A stretch of DNA of 64,000 nt from Gloeomargarita lithophora Alchichica-D10 (GTDB lineage Bacteria; Cyanobacteriota; Cyanobacteriia; Gloeomargaritales; Gloeomargaritaceae): assembly GCF_001870225.1 (NCBI RefSeq), contig NZ_CP017675.1:1111756-1175755 (forward strand), read 5' to 3'. The position numbers and the translations under genes were made by a program. The notes under the pieces are model-generated. The model had not been told where the DNA came from and searched no databases. It worked only from the letters and a program-made list of their open reading frames with translations. This document shows, in pieces, positions 8,038 through 17,252 of this stretch (its first letter is position 1; each line of letters starts with the position of its first letter).

Positions 8038-8538
8038 GGTGCCCAGCGGCAATTGGAACCCTTGAGCCAAGATTATCCTTTAGAGCAATTGCACAAATGG
8101 CTGAGCCGCTGGCAATGGGTGGAGCGCGCCGCCGCCTGGGATCAATACCTGGCAATGTTATGGCAACAGCATTACCACCACCAACAACAGCACCAGCAGG
8201 ATATCTGGCGGCAACGCCAGGAACAATGGCGAGAAACCGAATGGGAATACGTGCGGGCACTGCAACGCAAGGTGGATGCCATTTTGAGCTTACCTGTGAC
8301 CCGGCAACGCACAGTCAGAGATGGGAAAACCGTGATTATTGAACCCATGAATTGGAGTCTGGGGGATGTTGCCCAGCTTGTCCAATTGATTAGCGAATTG
8401 GGACGCAAGGCTTTGGCGAAACCGGAACCTGCCTTGCACCCTCTGCTCACCCTGTTGGCACAGCGGATGTCCCCTAGTGCTTACGGGGAGTTGGTGCGGG
8501 CATTGCAAGAATTTAGTCAGGAGGGGTTGGATTCCTGA
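7948..8538 (+). CDS. Phage terminase small subunit-like protein
   Basis: 196 residues. The N-terminus, with AWERQPREPQRAYQSFCRYR, a spacer and LSRWQWVERAAAWDQYL, resembles the HTH-containing start of terminase small-subunit-like proteins, where a short helix-turn-helix recognises phage DNA. The middle is Gln/His-rich and likely helical (QHYHHQQQHQQ, about 72-85). The C-terminal half has no motif I recognise. No large terminase, portal or capsid gene lies nearby, so this is a solitary domesticated or stranded gene rather than a prophage. Its 5' end is duplicated at 5775-5877. Function uncertain. Confidence 0.6.
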   Translation: MIPYLHEPAWERQPREPQRAYQSFCRYREMGAQRQLEPLSQDYPLEQLHKWLSRWQWVERAAAWDQYLAMLWQQHYHHQQQHQQDIWRQRQEQWRETEWEYVRALQRKVDAILSLPVTRQRTVRDGKTVIIEPMNWSLGDVAQLVQLISELGRKALAKPEPALHPLLTLLAQRMSPSAYGELVRALQEFSQEGLDS

Positions 8539-8596
8539 AGCGCAAAGGGGTATAGCATTGTTATGCCTACTGTCCAACCTCTAAAGGGAGATGCCT

Positions 8597-8914
8597 ATGA
8601 AAACGCTCTACTTTGCGCTGTTTGTCTCTGCCCTGGTTTGCGCTTGCAACGCCACCCCGCCCGCAGCGGCTGACCGTAACGTGGCCTTCTCCTGCACAAA
8701 CGGCGAGAGTGTTTCTGTGCGCTTCTCACCCGCCAACAGCACCGCTGTCTTGATCCGCAACGGCGAAAACATTGAGCTTCAGCAACAACCCAGCGGCTCT
8801 GGTTTCATTTATAGCAACGGCTCCAGTACCATTCGTGGCAAAGGCGATGACCTAACCATCGAGATTGGCCGCATGATGCCCATCCAATGTAAGGCGAAGG
8901 AGACGCAGGCATAA
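8597..8914 (+). CDS. MliC-family lipoprotein (C-type lysozyme inhibitor-like)
   Basis: 105 residues from ATG 8597. That start is favoured over 8591 because GGGAG lies just upstream of 8591 and would be too close. The N-terminus MKTLYFALFVSALVCACN is a signal sequence with a lipobox-like VCAC. The mature part AFSCTNGESVSVRF...AVLIRNGENIELQQQPSGSG...IRGKGDDLTIEIG...IQCKA has the two cysteines and beta-strand pattern of the MliC/COG3895 family, which inhibits c-type lysozyme in proteobacteria. In a cyanobacterium the partner is unknown. No clear co-transcribed neighbour. Confidence 0.72.
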   Translation: MKTLYFALFVSALVCACNATPPAAADRNVAFSCTNGESVSVRFSPANSTAVLIRNGENIELQQQPSGSGFIYSNGSSTIRGKGDDLTIEIGRMMPIQCKAKETQA

Positions 8915-9468
8915 TAAGCCGACTTTGTACTGAGAACTATGCCGCCGGGAGATGCCCCAACAGACCTAGGATATTTCGTTCCATGACCTGATGCGTTTCT
9001 GGGCTGGGACAATTACTCGACCACTTCTGGGGCAAAGGATTTGGACATATTTCCACAAACGATTGGTTTGAGATTCGGCGACTTCAGACCTGTAGCAATT
9101 CCACCCATTAGCCTGCGTGGTGATAGCGCAGTGTGTCCGCAGGACATAGCCATTTGGCGAACAAATGTTCAGAAGAACCAAGGGCGGGCGGTGCCCCGGC
9201 GACCTATTTTTAGAGGTGTCCTTAAGTTAATTAAAAGGCAAGCCTATGGCTTTTTAGGTTTTGACAACTTCCGGGCAAGAACCTTAGCTGGATTCTCTGA
9301 TTAAATAAACTTATCACCTTAAGTCCAGGAGAGCCAAGAAACTTGCGATTTCACCGGTTAATTTACTCCCGTATTTATCCAGACATCACCCCAATTATCT
9401 GCTTCTTAAACAGAATTTTTTGAGGAAGCTACATTCACATTAGCACCATCCCTGGGATTGGGTCAAAT
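8915..9468. other. Repeat-rich intergenic region
   Basis: No convincing gene. At 9087-9227 lies a chimeric repeat: its left part (TAGCAATTCCACCCATTAGC...TAGCCATTTGGCGAACA) matches the reverse complement of the diverged family A copy at 63845-63965. The core AACCAAGGGCGGGCGG follows, and its right end TATTTTTAGAGGTGTCC is that of family C. At 9307-9336 TTATCACC...CCAGGAGAGCC resembles one end of the small element at 47028-47148. An ORF at 8966-9181 (minus) has no family support. Confidence 0.6.
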
Positions 9469-11106
9469 TCAAATACGACACACTAAATCCCCCGCCCGTT
9501 GGGTAAACCGCAGATTTTCCCGATAATCTACCGGACAATCAATCACGGTGGGCACCGATTGTTCCAAAGCTGTTTTCAAAGTAGGAATAAACTCCTCAGT
9601 TTTACTAATTCGATAACCTTTTAAGCCCATACTTTCGGCAAGTTTGACAAAATCGGGATTGCCAAATTCAATATAACGACTATGGCCGTAATGTTGGTGT
9701 TGTTTCCATTCAATCAAGCCATAACCCCCATCATTAAAAATAATCGTTACAAAAGGAGTTTTTGCCCGTAAAGCAGTTTCCAATTCCTGACAGTTCATCA
9801 TAAATCCCCCATCCCCGGTGACCGCCACTACCCGGCGGTTGGGAGCCACCAATTTGGCCGCAATCCCCCCCGGTACCGCAATCCCCATCGCCGCAAAGCC
9901 ATTGGAAATCAAACAGGTATTGGGTTGCAGACAATGATAATGCCGAGCCATCCACATCTTATGGGCGCCCACATCACTGATCACAATGTCATTCTCACCC
10001 ATCACTTGCCGCAAATCATAAATCAGTTTTTGGGGCTTGATGGGAAATTCATTGTCCAGGGCATAGCGTTGATAATCTGCCCGAATTTCCTCCCGAAATT
10101 GCAGGGCATAGGGTGCCGGTTTGCCTTGGCGATGGGTACGTTTGAGAATTTCGTTTAAGGAATCAGAAATATCCCCCACCACTTCCACGATGGGAATATA
10201 ACTGCTGTCAATTTCAGCAGAATTTTGGCCGATGTGAATAATCGGCATCGTGCCCTGGGGATTCCATTTTTTGGGAGAATATTCCACCAAATCATAGCCA
10301 ATAGCAATCATTAAATCCGTATGATCCAGGGCGCAATTAATATGATCCCGCAGTTGTAAACCCACACTCCACAAGGCCAGGGGATGGGTGTAGGGAATCA
10401 CCCCTTTACCCATAAAACTATTGGCAACAGGAATGTTTAAGGCTTCGGCAAATTCGGTGAGGGCTTGATGGGCATGATTTCTAATCGCCCCATTGCCAAC
10501 TAAAATTAAAGGATTTTGAGCATTTTGGATCGCTTGGGCGGCCAGTTCAATACTTTTGAAAGAAGCATAAACTTTCTCCTGGCGGTCCTGTTTGAGGGCA
10601 TGACCAGCGGCGGGCATGGCGGCAATATTTTCGGGCAAATCAATATGCACTGCCCCCGGTTTTTCCTGCTGGGCAATTTTGAAGGCTTTGCGGACAATTT
10701 CAGGTGTAATACTGGGGCGCACAATCTGGGCATTCCACTTGGTAACCGGCGCAAACATCGCCACCAAATCCAGGTATTGATGGGATTCAATGTGCATCCG
10801 ATCCGTGCCCACTTGCCCGGTAATGGCGACCAAGGGTGCCCCATCCAAATTGGCATCCGCCACCCCGGTCATCAGGTTGGTGGCTCCCGGCCCCAAGGTA
10901 GATAAACACACCCCCGCCCGCCCGGTCAAACGACCATAGACATCCGCCATAAATGCCGCCCCTTGTTCATGGCGGGTAGTGATAAATTGAATTGATGATT
11001 GGCTAATGGCTTCTAATAGTTCTAAATTTTCTTCTCCGGGCAAGCCAAAAATGTATTCTACCCCCTCATTTTCTAAACAATGAACCAACAATTCGGCTGT
11101 GTTCAT
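9469..11106 (-). CDS. ilvB: Acetolactate synthase large subunit-type TPP enzyme
   Basis: 545 residues with the three TPP-enzyme domains. The N-terminus has VEYIFGLPGEENLELLEAI with the catalytic Glu that activates thiamine diphosphate (about 47-51 region TTRHEQGAAFMADVYGRLTG follows), a central Rossmann-like FAD/nucleotide domain, and the C-terminal TPP-Mg motif GDGGFMMNCQELETAL...NDGGYGLIEW (about 428-470). It condenses pyruvate to 2-acetolactate for branched-chain amino acids. It is shorter than classical IlvB and close to the stand-alone cyanobacterial paralogue, so a catabolic AlsS-like or related TPP role is possible. No small subunit gene is adjacent. Confidence 0.82.
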   Translation of the reverse strand: MNTAELLVHCLENEGVEYIFGLPGEENLELLEAISQSSIQFITTRHEQGAAFMADVYGRLTGRAGVCLSTLGPGATNLMTGVADANLDGAPLVAITGQVGTDRMHIESHQYLDLVAMFAPVTKWNAQIVRPSITPEIVRKAFKIAQQEKPGAVHIDLPENIAAMPAAGHALKQDRQEKVYASFKSIELAAQAIQNAQNPLILVGNGAIRNHAHQALTEFAEALNIPVANSFMGKGVIPYTHPLALWSVGLQLRDHINCALDHTDLMIAIGYDLVEYSPKKWNPQGTMPIIHIGQNSAEIDSSYIPIVEVVGDISDSLNEILKRTHRQGKPAPYALQFREEIRADYQRYALDNEFPIKPQKLIYDLRQVMGENDIVISDVGAHKMWMARHYHCLQPNTCLISNGFAAMGIAVPGGIAAKLVAPNRRVVAVTGDGGFMMNCQELETALRAKTPFVTIIFNDGGYGLIEWKQHQHYGHSRYIEFGNPDFVKLAESMGLKGYRISKTEEFIPTLKTALEQSVPTVIDCPVDYRENLRFTQRAGDLVCRI

Positions 11107-11252
11107 AACCCCAATCCCATGCCTTTATTTTTTCAGCCTAGTTCTGAAAATCAGATTTGGTGGCTCTTTGTGTCAGAATGCGGCTAAGTTTAACAATAGT
11201 GTTGAGATGTTTACAAAGATTAACATTAGACTCAGAAAAGCCCGAATTGAAG

Positions 11253-13814
11253 TTAGGGTTCAAGCACAAAATTCAATAATTTACCAGGGACATAGATTAC
11301 TTTTTTGATGGTTTGATTCTGCAAATAGCGTTGACCCACATCGGAATCTTTTGCTAACTGTTCCAAAGTGGCCTGATCCGCTTGACTGGGGGCGGGAATC
11401 GTCCCGCGGGTTTTGCCCATGATCTGAATCACCAGGGGAATTTCATCTACCACCAAAGCACTCTTATCTACCAGCGGCCAGGGTTGCCGATGAATGGAAC
11501 CTTTGTGTCCCAATTGATGCCACAACTCTTCTGCCAAATGGGGGGCAAAGGGGGCTAAAAGGGTTAATAATACCTGTATTCCTTCATCAAAAAAACCGGA
11601 GTTTGTACCTTGATAATCGGTCAATTCATTCGTGAGTTTCATCAGACTGGCGATGGCCGTATTAAACTGATATTCTTCAGTAGTATCAGATGTAACCGCT
11701 TGAATAGTTTGGTGAATCACCCGCCGTAAATTGCGTTCGGCACCAGTGGCATCTGAGGTGTTTTTTGGGGGATGTTCCTGGTAATTTTGCACCAACCGCC
11801 AAACCCGGTTCAAAAACCGAAATTGTCCCTCCACATCCGCATCATCCCATTCTAAATCCTTTTCCGGTGGGGCTTTGAATAAGATAAACATCCGAGCGGT
11901 ATCGGCACCGTATTTCCCTAAAACCTGTTCGGGATCAACGCCATTGTATTTGGACTTGGACATTTTTTCATAGAATATCGCCACCGGTTCATTGGTTTCC
12001 CTGTCCCGGCATTCTCCCTGCGGATCAATCACTTGCTCTGGGGTTAAATATCGGCCAGTTTGCACGGTTTTATAGGTCAACCCCTGCACCATGCCTTGGG
12101 TGAGTAATCGTTGAAAGGGTTCCCCAAAATTAATTAACCCCTGATCCCGTAGCACTTTGGTAATAAAGCGGGAATAAAGTAAATGTAAAATAGCGTGTTC
12201 AATGCCTCCCACATACTGATCCACCGGGAGCCAATCATTAACTTTCTCTGGATCAAAAATCCCTTGGTCGTTGTTCGCATCGGCAAAACGCAAAAAATAC
12301 CAGGACGAGTCAATAAACGTATCCATCGTATCGGTTTCCCGCCGGGCAGGGCGACCACATTCGGGACAAGGCACCTGCACCCATTCGGTGAGTTGGGCTA
12401 AAGGCGACAAACCCCGCCCGCTCAGGTTGATATTTTCGGGCAGTAACACCGGCAAATCACTCGCCGGGACGGGCAGTACACCGCAGTGGTCGCAGTGGAT
12501 CATGGGAATCGGCACCCCCCAATACCGCTGGCGCGAAATCAACCAATCCCGCAAACGGTACTGCACTCGCTGTTCACCCCAGCCCCGCTCCTGGGCTGTC
12601 TGGGTGATTTTTTCTTTGGTAATTGGCGACTCTAAACCATCAAATTCCCCCGAATGAATTAAAATTCCCGGCTCTGTGTATGCCTTTTGTAATGGGGTTA
12701 TTTCGCCAACTCCGGGGGGGACAATCACCTGGGTAATCGGTAAATCGTACTGCTGGGCAAAGCTAAAATCCCGTTCATCGTGGGCGGGAACCCCCATTAC
12801 CGCTCCCGTACCGTATTCATACAATACATAGTCCGCAATCCAGATGGGTGCCCGTTGCTGGTTAAAGGGGTTGACCGCCTCAGTCCCCAGGGGTACCCCC
12901 CGCTGGGGCTGGTCATTGGCTGTACGTTCCTCGACGGACAGGTTGGTTAATTCTTGGCACAATTCCTGCACCCGCAACCGGTGGGAGGGGGCGGTTAATG
13001 CTGAAACTAAGGGATGTTCCGGTGCCAAGACCAGGTAGGACACCCCAAACACCGTATCCGGGCGGGTGGTAAAGACGGCAATTTTTTCATCATGACCCAC
13101 TACCGGAAATTCCAGGTATGCCCCGGTGGAACGCCCGATCCAGTTGGCCTGCATGGTTTTTACCCGCTCCGGCCAGCCGCTGAGTTGGTCTAAATCCTTG
13201 AGCAAGGCTTCGGCATAATTGGTAATCCGTAAAAACCATTGTTTCAGTAATTTCTGCTCCACCTGGGCACCCGAACGCCAGGAACGCCCCTCGCTGTCCA
13301 CCTGCTCATTGGCCAGCACGGTCTGATCCACCGGGTCCCAATTCACCTGGGCGGACTTCTGGTAGGCCAAACCCATCTGCCACATTTGTAAAAACAACCA
13401 TTGCGTCCAGCGATAGTACTGCGGTTGACAACTCGCCAACTCCCACCCCCAGTCGTAGCTCAGCCCCAGGGATTGTAATTGCCGCCGCATATTGGCGATA
13501 TTGCTTTCCGTCCAGCGGGCGGGGTGAATCCCCCGGTCAATGGCCGCATTTTCCGCGGGTAACCCAAAGGCATCCCAGCCCATCGGGTGCAGTACCCGAT
13601 ACCCCTGCATCCGCCGCACCCGCGCAATCACATCGGTAATCGTATAGTTTCGCACATGACCCATGTGTAAATTTCCCGACGGATAGGGAAACATGGACAG
13701 GGCATAGTATTTAGGTTGTTGAGAATTTGTACTGGTTTTATCCAACTCCTGTTCCCGCCAGACTTTTTGCCAACGGGGTTCCAGTTCCGCCGGTTGATAA
13801 CGGGGGGGGGTCAT
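11253..13814 (-). CDS. leuS: Leucyl-tRNA synthetase
   Basis: 853 residues, full length. Class Ia synthetase charging tRNA-Leu. The HIGH-type motif is [12 protein letters not shown] (about 46-57) and the KMSKS motif is [10 protein letters not shown] (about 616-625). The CP1 editing domain has [21 protein letters not shown] and the aspartate-bearing [11 protein letters not shown] zinc-like CxxC pair occurs at [20 protein letters not shown]. The ATG at 13814 directly abuts the stop of the PH-domain gene (13815), so it belongs to the rpmH-rnpA operon or is its read-through tail. Confidence 0.97.
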   Translation of the reverse strand: MTPPRYQPAELEPRWQKVWREQELDKTSTNSQQPKYYALSMFPYPSGNLHMGHVRNYTITDVIARVRRMQGYRVLHPMGWDAFGLPAENAAIDRGIHPARWTESNIANMRRQLQSLGLSYDWGWELASCQPQYYRWTQWLFLQMWQMGLAYQKSAQVNWDPVDQTVLANEQVDSEGRSWRSGAQVEQKLLKQWFLRITNYAEALLKDLDQLSGWPERVKTMQANWIGRSTGAYLEFPVVGHDEKIAVFTTRPDTVFGVSYLVLAPEHPLVSALTAPSHRLRVQELCQELTNLSVEERTANDQPQRGVPLGTEAVNPFNQQRAPIWIADYVLYEYGTGAVMGVPAHDERDFSFAQQYDLPITQVIVPPGVGEITPLQKAYTEPGILIHSGEFDGLESPITKEKITQTAQERGWGEQRVQYRLRDWLISRQRYWGVPIPMIHCDHCGVLPVPASDLPVLLPENINLSGRGLSPLAQLTEWVQVPCPECGRPARRETDTMDTFIDSSWYFLRFADANNDQGIFDPEKVNDWLPVDQYVGGIEHAILHLLYSRFITKVLRDQGLINFGEPFQRLLTQGMVQGLTYKTVQTGRYLTPEQVIDPQGECRDRETNEPVAIFYEKMSKSKYNGVDPEQVLGKYGADTARMFILFKAPPEKDLEWDDADVEGQFRFLNRVWRLVQNYQEHPPKNTSDATGAERNLRRVIHQTIQAVTSDTTEEYQFNTAIASLMKLTNELTDYQGTNSGFFDEGIQVLLTLLAPFAPHLAEELWHQLGHKGSIHRQPWPLVDKSALVVDEIPLVIQIMGKTRGTIPAPSQADQATLEQLAKDSDVGQRYLQNQTIKKVIYVPGKLLNFVLEP

Positions 13815-14213
13815 CTAGGTGGCCTGCCCCAGGGGGGTACTGGCTTGGCGAGCTTGCGGGTCAATCCGCTCGGTAATGTAGCTGGCTAATTCCCGAAACC
13901 GGGGCAAGGAGCGCAATTCCAGGCGTTTGCCATCTTTTAGCGTGATCACCATATCCCCCCAAAACCCAAACCCGCGGGAGATGGTCACCACTTTGGTAAT
14001 TTCGCTGTAAATCACATCCGAGCGGTTTTGCCCCAGCCAGCCCCCATTCACCGTCACCCGACGGCTGGTAATCCGGTAGCGCAACCAAAGGGCACGGGTC
14101 ACCGCCCCAATAGTCAAAGGCAACCAAATCAAGGTAAACCCCAACACCAAATTTAAGATTAAATCCCCCCGGTGGGGGCCGCCCTCAAAAATCACGTCTT
14201 CTCGGATGCCCAT
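13815..14213 (-). CDS. Bacterial PH-domain membrane protein
   Basis: 132 residues. One hydrophobic stretch near the N-terminus (about 17-42, DLILNLVLGFTLIWLPLTIG and on) is followed by a bacterial pleckstrin-homology-like (YdbS/bPH2) domain: LWLRYRITSRRVTVNGGWLG, SEITKVVTISRGFGFWGDMV, LRSLPRFRELASYI. The gene commonly sits after rnpA in cyanobacteria, before or near yidC. Here yidC is absent and leuS follows directly. Its start overlaps rnpA by 29 bp, implying translational coupling. Role unknown; perhaps membrane-linked scaffolding. Confidence 0.8.
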   Translation of the reverse strand: MGIREDVIFEGGPHRGDLILNLVLGFTLIWLPLTIGAVTRALWLRYRITSRRVTVNGGWLGQNRSDVIYSEITKVVTISRGFGFWGDMVITLKDGKRLELRSLPRFRELASYITERIDPQARQASTPLGQAT

Positions 14214-14556
14214 GAATCATGCCCGCCCGTTGCAAAAGCTGTTCTAATTCTCGCAGAAAATCCCCGTATTGTCCCGTCAACGCCTGGGGTTGCGCCGTGA
14301 TGACCATCTGCCAACCGGGGGTACATTCCGGGAGTAATTGGCGTAGTACCGAGCGCATTTGCCGCTTGAGCCGGTTGCGTTGGACGGCTTTTTTGCTCAC
14401 CTTGGTACTGACCACCACCGCCGCCTGTACCCCCGTGCCTTCCGGGTGGGGTCGGTAACGGAGACGGAAAAATTGCCCCCGCTGGTGCCGATGATTTTGG
14501 TAAAGGGCGGCAAAAACCCGATGACCCCGCAGGCGTTGGCACCGAGCCAGCCCCAC
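14185..14556 (-). CDS. rnpA: Ribonuclease P protein component
   Basis: 123 residues starting at a GTG (14556). RnpA binds RNase P RNA and helps recognise the 5' leader of pre-tRNA. The family pattern is visible: RLRGHRVFAALYQNHRHQRG, RLRYRPHP, then the RNR box VSKKAVQRNRLKRQMRSVLR (about 50-69). It lies between rpmH (1 bp gap) and the PH-domain gene (overlap). The RNA partner rnpB is also in this window at 55958-56313, far away and on the other strand. Confidence 0.92.
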   Translation of the reverse strand: MGLARCQRLRGHRVFAALYQNHRHQRGQFFRLRYRPHPEGTGVQAAVVVSTKVSKKAVQRNRLKRQMRSVLRQLLPECTPGWQMVITAQPQALTGQYGDFLRELEQLLQRAGMIHGHPRRRDF

Positions 14557-14557
14557 C

Positions 14558-14698
14558 CTACACCAAAGCTAACCGCTTGCGCCCCTTGGTGCGCCGGGCT
14601 TGCAGTACCCGCCGTCCGCCGGGAGTCGCCATCCGTGCCCGAAAACCAGAACGGCGTAGGCGTTTGCGACTGGTGCCTTCCAGGGTGCGCTTGGTCAT
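14558..14698 (-). CDS. rpmH: 50S ribosomal protein L34
   Basis: A 46-residue gene. It reads [20 protein letters not shown], then [20 protein letters not shown] and KRLALV, the universal L34 pattern with its Arg/Lys richness. ATG complement at 14696-14698, TAG complement at 14558-14560. It heads the rpmH-rnpA-PH operon and is divergent from dnaA, the classical arrangement next to a bacterial origin. Confidence 0.96.
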   Translation of the reverse strand: MTKRTLEGTSRKRLRRSGFRARMATPGGRRVLQARRTKGRKRLALV

Positions 14699-14841
14699 AA
14701 AAAGTACCGTTACTAGAGTTCACAGGATTTTAGACTATAGCACATAAAGCTTAACCAAGTCAATGGTGGGGGGGGCTATTCACCTGGGGAAAAATGGGTT
14801 AGCCTGTTCCCTATCAACCTCACGAAAAGCCGACCCCTGCC
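14699..14841. promoter_or_regulatory. Divergent rpmH/dnaA intergenic region, possible origin-proximal site
   Basis: 143 bp between divergently transcribed rpmH and dnaA. In many bacteria this interval or its surroundings holds oriC. I see no perfect TTATCCACA DnaA box; TTCACAGG and TATTCACC are weak partial matches. TAGACTATAG (about 14733-14742) could be a -10-like element. It surely contains promoters for both sides; origin function is only a positional guess. Confidence 0.35.
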
Positions 14842-16206
14842 GTGACCGAATCCCTGGAAACACGGTGGCAGATGGTATTGGAGCAACTCCAGCTCCGTCT
14901 AAGCCGCCCTACCTTTGAAACCTGGATTAAGACCATCCGCCCGGACTCCCTGACGGAAAGCCGTTTGCGCCTGCTGGCACCCAATCTGTTTGCCCGCAAC
15001 TGGCTGGTCAAGTCCTACCTAAACACCATCAGTGCCGTGGTGGCGGAGGTGTGGGGCGAACCGCTGGTGGTGGATATTGACAGCGTGGAAAGCGAGATGA
15101 TTCCGGCGACGACGGCCACCCCCGTCCCGACTGTCCCCTACCGGGAAATGGCGGCGGATGCGGAACCCACCTGTTTAACCCTTAATACCAAGTACACCTT
15201 TGGCCGGTTTGTGGTGGGGGCGACCAACCGCATGGCTCATGCCGCCGCTCTGGCCGTGGCGGAATCCCCCGGTCGGGAATTTAATCCCCTGTTTTTGTGT
15301 GGCGGGGTAGGTTTGGGCAAAACCCATTTGATGCAGGCCATCGGTCATTACCGGATCGAAATCAGTCGGGATGCCCGGGTGTTTTACGTTTCCACTGAGC
15401 AATTTACCAACGATCTGATTGAGGCGATTCGCCGGGATAATATGCAACAATTTCGGGAGAAATATCGGGCCGCCGATTTGCTATTGGTGGATGATATTCA
15501 ATTTATTGAAGGGAAAGAATATACCCAGGAGGAATTTTTCCATACGTTTAATGCGCTCCACGAGGCGGGAAAACAGGTGGTGATTGCCTCGGATCGTCCC
15601 CCCGCCTGCATTCCCCGTTTGCAAGAGCGGTTGTGTTCCCGGTTTTCCATGGGTTTGATTGCCGACATCCAAGCCCCGGATTTGGAAACCCGCATGGCGA
15701 TTTTGCAAAAAAAAGCGGAGCAGGAACGGGTGTATTTGCCGGTGGAGGTAATCACTTATATTGCCACCCGTTATACCGCCAACATTCGGGAATTGGAGGG
15801 GGCATTGATTCGCACCCTGGCTTATACGGCGATTTCGGGGGCGGCGATCACAGTGGAAAATGTGGCGGATTTGCTCAATTCGCCGGTACAAATGACCAAA
15901 ACCACCCCGGAATTGGTGGTGGATATTGTCGGGGTAGCCTTTGAGGTACCCGCCCAGGATTTGATGTTCACCACCCGGCGCCGACAGGTGAGTTTTCCTC
16001 GCCAAGTAGCCATGTATTTGGTACGCCAATATACCAGTTTGAGTTTGCCCCAGATTGGTCAATTCTTTGGCGGCAAAGACCATACGACGGTGCTGTACGC
16101 CTGTGAAAAAATTGCCCAAAAACGGGACAGCGACCCCAAATTTGCCCAGTTATTGGCGCAAATCAAAGACCGAATTCACCGCTCGGCTCAGGATTTGGGG
16201 AATTAG
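14842..16206 (+). CDS. dnaA: Chromosomal replication initiator DnaA
   Basis: 454 residues from GTG 14842. Domain I (about 1-85, [20 protein letters not shown]), a short linker, then the AAA+ domain with Walker [18 protein letters not shown] (about 152-168) and Walker [15 protein letters not shown] (about 213-226), sensor II region, and domain IV with the DnaA-box-binding signature [16 protein letters not shown] (about 411-426). It opens the origin and loads the helicase. No dnaN follows, as often in cyanobacteria; a decayed restriction gene and repeats lie downstream. Confidence 0.97.
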   Translation: MTESLETRWQMVLEQLQLRLSRPTFETWIKTIRPDSLTESRLRLLAPNLFARNWLVKSYLNTISAVVAEVWGEPLVVDIDSVESEMIPATTATPVPTVPYREMAADAEPTCLTLNTKYTFGRFVVGATNRMAHAAALAVAESPGREFNPLFLCGGVGLGKTHLMQAIGHYRIEISRDARVFYVSTEQFTNDLIEAIRRDNMQQFREKYRAADLLLVDDIQFIEGKEYTQEEFFHTFNALHEAGKQVVIASDRPPACIPRLQERLCSRFSMGLIADIQAPDLETRMAILQKKAEQERVYLPVEVITYIATRYTANIRELEGALIRTLAYTAISGAAITVENVADLLNSPVQMTKTTPELVVDIVGVAFEVPAQDLMFTTRRRQVSFPRQVAMYLVRQYTSLSLPQIGQFFGGKDHTTVLYACEKIAQKRDSDPKFAQLLAQIKDRIHRSAQDLGN

Positions 16207-16246
16207 ATTTGGGCAATTAATATAGCAAATTAAAGTGCAACCTCTA

Positions 16247-16393
16247 TAGCAATCCTAATTGGGTATGGCTACGGCACGCCATCGCTAACGCTATGAGAAC
16301 GGCGATCCTAGGGGCACCGCCCCCGTAATTGGTTCTGTGGAATTTCTGTATGCCTACGGCACGCAGGCTAACGCAAATCGTGTCATATTGCTA
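16247..16393 (+). mobile_element. Family A variant element (147 bp)
   Basis: Ends TAGCAAT... and ...ATTGCTA, with TA on both sides. The right end (CGTGTCATATTGCTA-like) matches family A. The centre is longer, carrying GGCTACGGCACGCCATCGCT-like and GCCTACGGCACGCAGGCTAA-like inverted stretches around the shared core. It sits at the 3' end of the restriction pseudogene; removal gives a TAG here, so the frame was already lost or the target was already truncated. Confidence 0.82.
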
Positions 16394-16395
16394 TA

Positions 16396-17118
16396 GTTTT
16401 CTGTTTTGCCATAGGGATTATAGGGTAAAGCGTAGTAGGCATAATCAACTTGAGGCGGTTTCATCGCTAAAAGTTTGAACATTTTTCCTTTGCTAACTTT
16501 AGTTTGATCGCTATTTGGCAAAGGTGCTTTCAGTTCAAAAGCATACTTTTTATGGGTAGTTTTATTGTCAATAAAAAGATCACAAATAACACTATAGCTA
16601 AGTAGGGTAAGGTTGTCGCCGCAAGATGCTGGGGAACCCGTGGGCTGCGCCCTGCGACCCATATTATGTCAACCTTTGCGTGTTTAGCTATAACAGGAAT
16701 TGGTGAACCTCTCCCTGCTTGAATATATGCGAGTTCCCTTTGCCAATTAGGTTTGACTCGTTGCTGTTGGATTCCTTGACTATATTCTAGCTGATTCAAA
16801 ACTTTTTGGATACGCTTAAGACTGCCGGTACTAACACTTCCATCAATCCGATAACCGAGTTCACAGTTACCGTGTGTCTCTAAAGCAACGGCCTGGGCGA
16901 GCTTCTCCCATACATTGCCAAATGGAGTGACAAAGCGTCGCTCAAAATGAGAACCTTTGAAAATTTCATCGGGTACCAGCGCCGCATAGAGGGGTTTGCT
17001 GGAGCGATGTTTTTCCTGAATAAAAGGATCAATTAATTAAAACTTTGTTCATCACTCTTTCCATGAGGTCAGAGATTACCGCTTGAATGGCTAATGCAAT
17101 TCTCTGTTGCTGATCCAT
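16396..17118 (-). pseudogene. TdeIII-family type II restriction endonuclease, disrupted
   Basis: Reading the minus strand from ATG 17118: an N-terminus RIALAIQAVISDLMERVM, then a frameshift/early stop (TTAATTAATTGA near 17035), then in another frame PLYAALVPDEIFKGSHFERR and RFVTPFGNVWEKLAQAV..., later ELAYIQAGRGSPIPV. A family B element (16595-16690) interrupts here. Beyond it come VICDLFIDNKTT, KKYAFELKAPLPNSDQTKVS and YYALPYNPYGKTENY. These are hallmark blocks of TdeIII-like (GGNCC-type) endonucleases, the ELK motif being the probable catalytic lysine region. Excising the element with one TA restores PIPV-SVICDLF. The C-terminus is lost at the variant A element. A cytosine methyltransferase partner is not in the window. 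Confidence 0.78.
16595..16690 (+). mobile_element. Family B MITE (96 bp) in restriction pseudogene
   Basis: Ends TAGCTAA and TTAGCTA, flanked by TA dinucleotides (16593-16594, 16691-16692). It is similar along its length to the identical 102-bp copies at 46720 and 53674 but differs at several positions and is 6 bp shorter, so it is an older or divergent copy. It contains the core GGCTGCGCCCTGCGACCC. Confidence 0.88.
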
Positions 17119-17252
17119 TTTTAGGTACAAGCTAAACTAGCTTTTTAAGCATCCATCAACCCGCCCTGATAGTAGTCCAAGATAAACATTTCAAAACCCG
17201 AATCCTCATCTAATGCTGGATAGCTCCAAACCCATTATATTTGAACCCGCCC

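Noticed and set aside
8966-9181. Minus-strand ORF of 71 codons upstream of the acetolactate synthase gene
   Set aside because: It spans a recognisable repeat (9087-9181) and shows no domain; likely chance.
14699-14841. Perfect DnaA boxes in the dnaA leader
   Set aside because: Only partial matches to TTATCCACA; not enough to call an origin.
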